Shown: piece after piece, positions 27,393-36,700 of the stretch
How positions within the stretch are numbered: the stretch's first letter is position 1
Layout of the letters: each line of letters begins with the position of its first letter
Assembly: GCF_039889165.1 (NCBI RefSeq)
Contig: NZ_JAYMYY010000006.1
Span: 62,001 to 126,000, forward strand
Direction of reading: 5' to 3'
DNA from: Pseudocitrobacter cyperus
Lineage (GTDB): Bacteria > Pseudomonadota > Gammaproteobacteria > Enterobacterales > Enterobacteriaceae
DNA: 64,000 nucleotides
The notes under the pieces: model-generated
Databases searched by the model: none
The model's input: only the letters and a program-made list of their open reading frames with translations
What the model was told of the DNA's origin: nothing
Position numbers and translations under genes: made by a program

Positions 27393-29582
27393 ATGGCCCC
27401 ATGGAAGTGGTTTGCTTTTTTTGTATTAATTACAGGCTCGGCCACTTCTGCGGCAGGGGAAGGTGCGGCCCAAAGCAAAACGTCATCAGAACAGCCATTA
27501 CCGGATCTGGGCAGTGCCGCAGCGCAAGAGGAAGAAGCCAGCAACAACGGGAAATCAATTAAAGAACAGGGGGCTGACTATTTCATTGGCTCCGCCACTC
27601 AGGGGTTTGAAAACCTTACGCCAGAAGCCCTCCAGTCCCAGGCCAGGAGCTACCTGCAGGGCCAGGTGACCTCCACCACCCAATCCTGGGTTGAAGGCTT
27701 AATGTCTCCCTGGGGCAAAGTGCGCAGTAATCTTTCGTTGGGTGAAGGCGGCGATCTCGATGGTAGCTCTCTGGATTATTTTGTTCCTTTATATGATAAC
27801 CAACGCACCCTCTTATTTAGTCAATTATCAGCCCAGCGAAAAGAGGAACGCACCATCGGAAATATTGGTGTAGGGCTTAGATATAATTATGATAAATGGT
27901 TATTGGGCGGGAATATCTTTTATGATTATGATTTTACCCGTGGGCATCGTCGTCTCGGCCTGGGAACGGAAGCCTGGACCGATTATTTAAAGTTTTCCGG
28001 CAACTATTATCATCCCCTTTCTGACTGGAAAGATTCTGAAGATTTTGATTTTTATGAAGAGCGCCCGGCCCGCGGCTGGGATATTCGCGCTGAGGCGTGG
28101 CTACCTGCCTATCCGCAGATTGGCGGTAAAATTGTTTTCGAACAATATTACGGTGATGAAGTCGCACTGTTCGGCAATGATAACCTACAGAAAAACCCGC
28201 ATGCCGTAACGCTTGGGCTGAATTACCAGCCGGTGCCGTTACTGACCATTGGTACGGATTACAAAGCTGGAACCGGCGACAACAGCGATCTCTCCATTAC
28301 TGCGACGGTGAACTACCAGTTCGGCGTGCCATTAAAAGATCAGCTTGATGCAGACAAAGTGAAGGTGGCGCATTCGTTAATGGGCAGTCGGCATGATTTT
28401 GTCGATCGTAACAACTTTATTGTTCTTGAGTACCGGGAAAAAGATCCGCTCGATGTCACGCTATGGCTGAAGGCGGATGCAACTAACGAACATCCGGAGT
28501 GCGTGATTAAAGATTTGCCGGAAGAAGCGATAGGCCTGGAAAAATGCAAATGGACTATCAATGCGCTGATTAATCACCACTACAAAATTGTTGCCGCCTC
28601 CTGGCAGGCGAAAAATAACGCGGCGCGCACGTTGGTGATGCCGGTGGTAAAAGCCAACACGATCACCGAAGGGAATAACAACCACTGGAATCTGGTGCTG
28701 CCAGCCTGGCAATATGCCGCCACTGAAGCGGAACAGGAGAAGCTCAACACCTGGCGGGTTCGTCTGGCGCTGGAGGATGAAAAGGGTAACCGACAAAATT
28801 CCGGTGTGGTGGAGATAACCGTTCAGCAGGATCGCAAAATAGAGCTGATCGTCAATAACATCGCTAATGTGCCGGATGAAAACAACCACAGCCATGAAGC
28901 CAGCGCCCAGGCGGACGGGGTGGATGGCGTGGTGCTGGATCTCGACGTCACCGATAGCTTTGGCGACAGCACGGATCGCAACGGCAATGCTCTACCGGAA
29001 GAGAATCTGTCGCCAAAACTCTATGACGCGCAGGATAAAAAAATCACCCTCAGCGACAAGCCCTGCGCCACGGAATCCCCTTGCGTCTTTATCGCCAACA
29101 AAGATAGCAAAAAGGGCACCGTCACGCTCGCCAGTACGCTGCCCGGCACCTTTCGCTGGAAAGCGAAAGCGGCGCCTTATGACGACAGTAACTTTGTCGA
29201 TATTACCTTCCTTGGTGCTGAAGAGGGGGCACTGAATGGGTTTATTTATCGGATTAACGATCCCAGCCCGCACAACCTGGCGGGTGACGAAAAACCCATC
29301 CCCATCAATGCCGCCTACCGCTTCGTACTCTGGCAGGATAAAAACCGTGATGGTGCTTTCCAGCAGTCGGAAAAACTGACTGACGAAGAGATGGCGCAAT
29401 ACGACTACCAGTGGGAGTTTGCCGGAAAGAGCGTTCTTGGTAATACCGGCGCGCAAACCAACACAGGCAACGAAGATTTAGTTATCCCGGCAACCAATAA
29501 GGAAGCGGTGGAAAAGTTTGGCGCTCAGCAAGCCGACGGAGTGCAGGGTTATCAATTGCAGGTGAAGTACGGCAAGAAATAA
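27393..29582 (+). CDS. sinH: Inverse autotransporter (intimin/invasin family) SinH
   Basis: The 729-residue protein has a signal peptide (cut near SATSA/AG) and an inverse-autotransporter beta-barrel domain at about residues 60-320. The latter has the family marks LSLGEGGDLDGSSLDYF, FSQLSAQRK and GVGLRYN. Several Ig-like domains follow, ending in a domain (613-729) that is also found at the end of SinI. The start is the ATG after GGAGCAAAAAAACA. Location after yfgJ and the length match Salmonella SinH (SivH) of the CS54 island. The barrel would sit in the outer membrane and expose the C-terminal domains. A role in adhesion or in export of SinI is inferred. Confidence 0.9.
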   Translation: MAPWKWFAFFVLITGSATSAAGEGAAQSKTSSEQPLPDLGSAAAQEEEASNNGKSIKEQGADYFIGSATQGFENLTPEALQSQARSYLQGQVTSTTQSWVEGLMSPWGKVRSNLSLGEGGDLDGSSLDYFVPLYDNQRTLLFSQLSAQRKEERTIGNIGVGLRYNYDKWLLGGNIFYDYDFTRGHRRLGLGTEAWTDYLKFSGNYYHPLSDWKDSEDFDFYEERPARGWDIRAEAWLPAYPQIGGKIVFEQYYGDEVALFGNDNLQKNPHAVTLGLNYQPVPLLTIGTDYKAGTGDNSDLSITATVNYQFGVPLKDQLDADKVKVAHSLMGSRHDFVDRNNFIVLEYREKDPLDVTLWLKADATNEHPECVIKDLPEEAIGLEKCKWTINALINHHYKIVAASWQAKNNAARTLVMPVVKANTITEGNNNHWNLVLPAWQYAATEAEQEKLNTWRVRLALEDEKGNRQNSGVVEITVQQDRKIELIVNNIANVPDENNHSHEASAQADGVDGVVLDLDVTDSFGDSTDRNGNALPEENLSPKLYDAQDKKITLSDKPCATESPCVFIANKDSKKGTVTLASTLPGTFRWKAKAAPYDDSNFVDITFLGAEEGALNGFIYRINDPSPHNLAGDEKPIPINAAYRFVLWQDKNRDGAFQQSEKLTDEEMAQYDYQWEFAGKSVLGNTGAQTNTGNEDLVIPATNKEAVEKFGAQQADGVQGYQLQVKYGKK

Positions 29583-29635
29583 GATCGGCGTAGTGGCCGA
29601 TCGGCCAGTCGCTGACGTTTACTAAGGAGAGTGTT

Positions 29636-30631
29636 ATGAAGCAGGAAACAAAACGCGGTCTGACGAAGATCGCGCTGGCGTTGATGCTGGCAGGGTACTG
29701 TGCTGTTCCGGCAGCGCTGGCGGCAAATGAGTCTGGCGGTAATCTGAGATCGGGACAATGGACCAGTATTACCGAAACCACGGGCACGTTGCAGGGTACC
29801 GTACCATGGATTAACCGTAGCAGCACCGAGACTGCGGTGGGCGATAAAGACCATGTGACAGTTACGATTGACCGTGGAACGCGTAGCCCGGTGACCAGCG
29901 ATTCAGATAAACAGTTCCACATCGGCGATACTGTGACCGTGAACTGGTCGGTTGGCGATACGGAAGGCGATGCGGACAATGGTGCCAATAATACGGGGAC
30001 GCTTAACGATCTGACCAAAGCGACCATCATCTGGACGCGTTCTGACTCGCAGGATGGCACACCGGTTGAGATTGGCGGTTCAGAAGGGAAAACCTCCTAT
30101 ACGATCACTGACGCTGATGCTGATAAATACATTGGTATCAAAATCACGCCGACCACCTCGACCGGTGATCCCAACGTGGGTACACAAATCATCCTGAAAG
30201 ACCTGTCTACCAACGCAGGCGGTGGCTCTGACAGCGATGATATTCCTGAAGGGCCGGTTGTGGATAACAAACTGAACGTGGTTATCTATAAAGAAGGTAC
30301 ACAAACCAACCTGCTGGGTACGTCGACGAAAATTGACGTCAATACCACCTATAAAGTGCTGTTGTGGTCTGATAAGAACGGCAACGACACCTACGACGCG
30401 GGTGAAGACGTCACCGCAAATTACAACTATCGCTGGAAATTCACCGGTACCAGTGCGCAACTGCATACGGCTGGCGGTATCGTCAACTCCAGCTTCAACA
30501 ACAACGATTTGGTCATTCCGCAAACTAACGCCGAGGCGAAAACCGCATTCGACAACGCAAGCGGCAACCTCACGCTTGGCGCAGACGGCGTCCAGGGTTA
30601 CGGGCTTACCATCGATTATCAACGCAAATAA
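29636..30631 (+). CDS. sinI: SinI family autotransporter-associated exported protein
   Basis: The 331-residue protein has a signal peptide (cut near PAALA/AN) and no membrane anchor. Its N-terminal domain (about 30-200) resembles the start of the downstream Rat protein: both have a GQW...TG...GT.P segment and a DTEGD motif. Its C-terminal domain (213-331) resembles the last domain of SinH: both have LW.DKN, Y.W.F.G, DLVIP.TN.EA and DGVQGY. A strong AAGGAGAG site and a 53-base gap to sinH indicate an operon. No enzymatic motif is seen. It could be a cargo or adaptor of the SinH barrel. Confidence 0.85.
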   Translation: MKQETKRGLTKIALALMLAGYCAVPAALAANESGGNLRSGQWTSITETTGTLQGTVPWINRSSTETAVGDKDHVTVTIDRGTRSPVTSDSDKQFHIGDTVTVNWSVGDTEGDADNGANNTGTLNDLTKATIIWTRSDSQDGTPVEIGGSEGKTSYTITDADADKYIGIKITPTTSTGDPNVGTQIILKDLSTNAGGGSDSDDIPEGPVVDNKLNVVIYKEGTQTNLLGTSTKIDVNTTYKVLLWSDKNGNDTYDAGEDVTANYNYRWKFTGTSAQLHTAGGIVNSSFNNNDLVIPQTNAEAKTAFDNASGNLTLGADGVQGYGLTIDYQRK

Positions 30632-30638
30632 TGTGCAC

Positions 30639-30667
30639 CACGCCATTCCCGCAAGGGAATGGCGTTT
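30639..30667 (+). terminator. Terminator after sinI
   Basis: CGCCATTCCC and GGGAATGGCG form a perfect 10-bp stem around GCAA, followed by TTTTCC. The T run is short, so readthrough into the rat gene is possible. Confidence 0.7.
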
Positions 30668-30675
30668 TCCGCATG

Positions 30676-30702
30676 TTTTGCTTAGGGCAAACCTAAGCAA
30701 AA
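30676..30702. promoter_or_regulatory. Perfect 11-bp inverted repeat before the rat gene
   Basis: TTTTGCTTAGG (30676-30686) and CCTAAGCAAAA (30692-30702) flank GCAAA. It could be a second RNA hairpin, ending in A rather than T on the + strand, or a protein-binding operator controlling the rat gene separately from sinHI. Confidence 0.55.
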
Positions 30703-30744
30703 TGTGTTGAAGATACAGTGATACTTAACGGGCGGGTTTCTTTC

Positions 30745-33700
30745 ATGGATGGGTTATTGAAACTGAAAAGCAAGATCGCATTTTTACTGCTGATGATACT
30801 GGTGGTAATGCCCGTGCACGCGATATTAAAGGGGGGGCAATGGCAGCCTTCTGGCGCATCAACCGGCGCCATTAACGGCACTGCGCCGCTGGCCGATAGC
30901 GCCAGCGTTCCCGTCTATCAGGGCAGCGTTCAGCTCGATCCCGCTACTGAACATGCTGTCCAGTTCAGCGCCAAACCCGGCGAGTTCAGCGTTGATTCCA
31001 CCGAGACCAGCCTGATTTTGAGCAATCAGCGCGATACAGAAGGTGACCTCTTCGACACGCCGCCGCTGTTACGCTGGGAAAATCAGACGCCACCTGCGGT
31101 AGAGCTGGTCTGGGCGGAGGCCGCGACGCCTGATACGCCGCTTAATCCGCAGCCCCGGCCCGACAGAACATTTTGCGCACAGGGTCTGGCTGGCCATCAA
31201 CTGGTGGCGATCCCAACATTTACCCAGGCGAGCGCGCTGCCCGCGCTGGATCTCTTTACGCTGACAGGAACCCCCAACCAGGGCACGGTATCCGTCAGCG
31301 AGCAGCGGGTCACGATTAATGTTGCCGCTTCCGCCTCTGACTTGATTACCGCCAGCGCCAGTCACTATATCGATACGTTAAAAGCCGCGAAAACAACCGT
31401 CGGCGATACCATTACGCTGACGGTCACCACCAAAGATTGTCAGGGAAATGCGGCAGGGAATATTCCGTTTATTATTACGCGCGGTGATGCGGTGAATCGC
31501 CAGGGCGGCGTTAATAACGCTGCGCCGGTCACCGTGGAGACCACCGAACTGACCACTACCGCGACGGAATACCATGGCACAACCGATGCCAACGGTGTGG
31601 CGACTGTGTCGGTGGCTCAGGCGAACGGGCCTGGGGTGAAAACACCCTTGACGGTAGGGATTACGGGGATTACGCAAACCAGCGTGGTCAATGTGATTTT
31701 CACCACGCTGACCAGCCCGGATACGCCGCAGGCCACCATGTGGGGACATATGGCGGAAACCGTCACCGCTCATGGTTACACCTTCAGCCGCCCGGTGCTG
31801 GCGGCGGAAGCCGGAGGGAATAAGCAGGGAACGATTGAGGATCACAATGAAAGCTGGGCGACGTTTGACTGGCCCGGCGCAGATAACCATTGTACGGTGC
31901 TGCCCGGTATGCGCCAGTTTGGCGCACTGGCGACGGTGATTTCCACTACAGTCCAAAGCGAACTGGGCTGGCCGATTGCGGGCAACTATTACTGGTCTTC
32001 GCTGGCCGGAGCCAGCGGTCAACACCATGCCGCTGATATGTCTAACCGCAGCGAAGCGCAGAAGTCAGACGGCACGACATTTATCGTAAGCTGTGTGGAT
32101 AAACCCGCGCCGGACGTTGATCCGGTTATCACCCTCACGCCGGATCACTTCGACACCACGCTACAGGCAGCAAAGGCCCGTGTCGGCGAGGATATTATCG
32201 CTCGCGTTACTATTACTGATGCGAAAAATGGCGACCAGCCTCTGCCCTACTACTACTTTACGCTGACGCTGGGCGAACCGGTCAACCGCAAAAAAGAAAA
32301 AGACTCCGCGTGGGACGCGCACCCGCTGCTGATCGAAGGCGACAGCAATCTGCGGAAAATTGATGCCTGGCATTATGAAGGGATCACCGATGTGAATGGC
32401 CAGGCAACGCTTATCCTGACCCAGCCTGACGGCGCAGGCGTTAAAACGCATGTCACCGCCGCGATGCGCCAGGGTTACAACACCACGGATGAAAAAGATT
32501 TTATCTTCACCACGCTCACCAGCCCGGACAGCGACAAAGCGCGGATGTGGGGCCATATGACGGGGATTATTGAAGATGGCAGTATCTTTAAGCGTCCGCG
32601 GCTGGTAGATGAAACCCGTTATGCGCTCGGCAGCGTTCGGGAAAATAACGAAGACTGGGCGTTGTTCGATCAAAACACCAGTATGCAGTCAGAATGCGGG
32701 ATGGGGCATATTCCGTCGCAGCGGTCACTGGAAGCGCTGTACGCCTCATACCCTTCTAACGAGATTGCCACCGATTTCGGCTGGCCAGTGGTGAAACAAA
32801 GCTACCTGACGGCGGCAGAACAGGCAGACAACCATACCTCGGTAAACCTCGGCAGCGGGGATGTTGACAGCTATAGCGGGTTTAAACAGAACTATCTCTC
32901 CTGCTCCGGTAATGAAATGGTTACGCGTGTGTCGGTGACCACCGATAAAGACACCTCTTCCGGCACTATGGCAAAGGCAAAGGTGGGGGAGCAAATCACC
33001 ATGACAGTTCATACCTGGAATGCGATTAACAATACTCCGGTCGCGTATGCGGGTTTCACCATTACCAAAGGGATTGGCCTCAACAAGAAGGGGAGAGCGA
33101 CAGACTTCACCGACGCGACGGAAGGCGCTCTGGAGATGAACGGTGAGATGTACGGTACACAGCAAGGGGAGATGACGCTGACCGGTACCACCGATATTAA
33201 TGGTAATGCGACGATTGTGATTAAACAGCCCCAGGGGGTTGGGTTAAGAACGCCGCTCACTATCACCCCAAGCGGTTCTGAAATCCCCAATACGGTGAAC
33301 TATAACGTTGTTTTTACTGTTCCCACCAGCCCGGATGTTCCGCAAGCCCTGATGTGGGGCCATATGGATGAAACGGTCAGCGCAGGCGGGTTGACCTTTA
33401 CCCGCCCTAAGCTGGCGGCTGAACTTACAGGCGAGGCGGACCAGTCGCGAACGGAAAACAACGAAACCTGGGCGATGGTCAATAAAGAACACCTTACTGT
33501 GACCGATTCCGGCGGCTGTGAAAGTGGGAAAGTGCCGCGAAAAGCGCAGCTTGAAGCGCTGTATGCGGCGAACAGCGGCAATGCGATGTTAACAACCCAC
33601 GGCTGGCCGACGCTGCTGCAGGCCTACTGGTCGACCACGCCTGCAGACAAAGTGCCTAATTATTACGCGACGTGGTTGAACGACGGAGACTCGGTAAATA

Positions 33701-36700
33701 ACAGCGCAGCGACCTATCTGAGCTGCCTCACCACGGCGAACGAGCCGCCCGCCGCTATTACGCTGGAGGTTGTGAATCCGGCCCAGTGGGATGCCGGGCT
33801 CAACGCCGCGAAGCTGAAAAAGGGCGAAACCCTGCAAGTCAAAGTAACGGTGAAAGACGCGGCGGGCAATGCGATGCCGGATATGCCCTTTGTGCTGTCG
33901 CGCGGTGATGGCTATACCCGCTCCGGCGAGAGACATAGTGCGGGGAGCGGTGATGGTATCGTGTCGTCCGTAGTGGTAGACGGAGAATCGCTGAATGACA
34001 CCGCCACGCGACATGGCGCTGAGACCGGCGCTGATGGCACGAAAATTATCGAGATTACCCGCCCGGACACACACGGTACGAAAACCACTATTACGGCCGC
34101 GCTCTATCCGAATACCAGCGTAAGCACCGGCCTCGACACCATTTTCACCGTGGCGACCAGCCCGGATAGCATTAATGCGAAGATGTGGGGCCATATGCCG
34201 GAAACCCTCGAAGCAGACGGCATGGTGTTTAAACGCCCCCGCCTGCTGGCGGAACTGAGCTACCGCACCGGGCACGGGAATAACATTGAGTCAAATGAAA
34301 CCTGGGCGGAATATACTTACACTCAGGCGCAGAACAGCAGCGACGGTTGCGGCAGCGGCTACGTGCCATCGCAGGCCGCGTTGACATCACTGTACGGCGC
34401 AAACGCGGCAGGCCAGGGCTGGCCGTTAGCAATGAATTACTGGAGCAACTCGGCGGATGGCGACACCTCCACCTCTCGCGCCTATAAAACCGTAAATTTA
34501 CAAAATGGCGGTAGCCGCGGGGAGGCCTCTGCCCAGTCGTTCTATCTGACCTGCCTGAACGATCCTCAGCCGGTAGTCAGCCAACTGGAGCTGATGCCAT
34601 CGTCGTGGGTCGATACGCTCCAGGCGGGGAGAGTGAAAAAAGGCGATACCGAGGTGCTGAAAGTCATCACCAAAGATGCGCAGGGCAACCCGGTGGGCAA
34701 TGCGCCTTTCACTCTGCAGTACACGAAGAGCGCAAATCGTGCCAATAGCCTCAATTATCAGGCAATACTGGGTATAGGAACCGCCCCGGATGCCGCTGGC
34801 GTATTGCTACAAAACAGCCGCTATTACGGTGTGACGGGCGATTCGGGCGAGGTGGATTTATACCTGACGCAAAACGACACTCTTGGACTGAAAAACACTC
34901 TGCGGGGCTCGCTCGATGATCTCCCCACTGTCATCCAGGATACGGCTGTTATCTTTACCGTCGTGACCAGCCCGGATAGCATTAAAGCCAGCTATTGGGG
35001 GCATATGCCGGAAACCTACACCACTGACGATGGTATCGAGTTTCAGCGGCCCAGGTTATTTGGCGAACTCTCTTCTACCTCCGGTATTGGCTCCTCTACT
35101 ATCAATAATGAGAAGTGGCCGCTGTTTAGCACTTCGCAGAGAAAAGCCAGCGCCAGCCCTTGTGAAGTGGTTTATCAACCTTTGATGAGCGAACTGCAAT
35201 CCTTGTATACCTCAATGTCGGAGGAAAGCGTCACCAGCAAGATTGGCTGGCCGACCAATAACACCTGGTGGTCGGCGGATCAAAAGCCGAGCGATGATCG
35301 GACCAGTTGGGTAGATCAGTCGCTGGATTTATCCAGCAACACTATCGTAACCAACAAAACGACTGCCTATCAGGCCTGTGTCACAACGGCGCATGCCACG
35401 CCTGCGTCCATTGAGCTGACCTCAACATTGCTGAATGCGGATAAAACCACCGCCAATAATGGCAACCCCACCGCGTGGGCGAAAAAAGGCGAAAGTATTC
35501 CGCTGACCGTTACGGTAAGAGACAGTGCGGGCAATCCGCTGCCGAATGCCGCATTTAAGCTGTCGCGTAGCTTCTCTAACCCCCGTGTGGGTACGGGGGT
35601 TAACAACAGCATGGTACTGATGCCGCTGACGCCTGCTGAAGGTTCGGTAATCCTTGCAGGTAACGGTAGCAAATGGATGGGGACGACGGGTAACGATGGT
35701 ACGGCAACGTTTACCATCAATCAGGACGCTACCACCGGCCAGACGACCAAATTAACCGCCTCGCTGGTGCAGGATACCAGCAAAACGTCGGCGCTGGATG
35801 CGATGTTCACGGTGATCACAAGCCCCGATACGCCGAAAGCTAAGTACTGGGGGCATATGCCGGAGACCTTTACCGTCGCCGGGACGACATATAAGCGGCC
35901 ATTATTGAGGGACGAACTCACGTCAACCGACAGCACGAACACGGTCAGGGCCAACAATGAAGAATGGTATACCTGGATCAACTATACCCAGATTAAAACG
36001 AACCCCGCAGCGCAGTGCAAACGCTACGGGCTACCGTCGCTGGCACAGCTGAAGTCGCTGTATGACGAGTATGATCAGGGCAAACTGATGGAAGCCTTCG
36101 GTCTGCCGATATCAATTTCCAACTGGGCAGCGTCGGATACGGTGGTTGCTGGCGACCACCGTTCGGAACGTGAACAATATATCAATCTGAACACCGGCAA
36201 TACGACGACAACCTCAACGTCTACTGCGACCTCTGAGCTGTGTCTGGAGACGCCTCGTTCACTGAGTCTGACCTTCACCTCTCCGGCGCTGGATGAGAGC
36301 AAATCGGCATTTGTGGCGAAGAAAGGCGAAGCGATACCGATGACCGTGACGGTAACTGACAGTTCAGGCGCTTCGGTCGAAGGGCTGACGGTCAAGTTGC
36401 AGCGCGACTATTCATCTGATCGTAAAGGAATACGGGGCTATACCGCGGATGGTGCTGATACCGCGATGGTATTGAAACCGACCGCGCCAGCATACGATGA
36501 TGTTCCGTTCATTCAAAATAACTCGTCGGGCGCCGAGAAGGCTGTCTGGCTTGACCTGACGGGGCCTGATGGCGTTCTCCACTTTGAAATCACCCAGGAC
36601 GGTACGTTTGGGTACAGGACGCCCATTTCAGCCCTGATCATAGAAGACACCAGTGCGAAGGTGGGCATAGCGACAATCTTTACCGTCGTCACCAGCCCGG

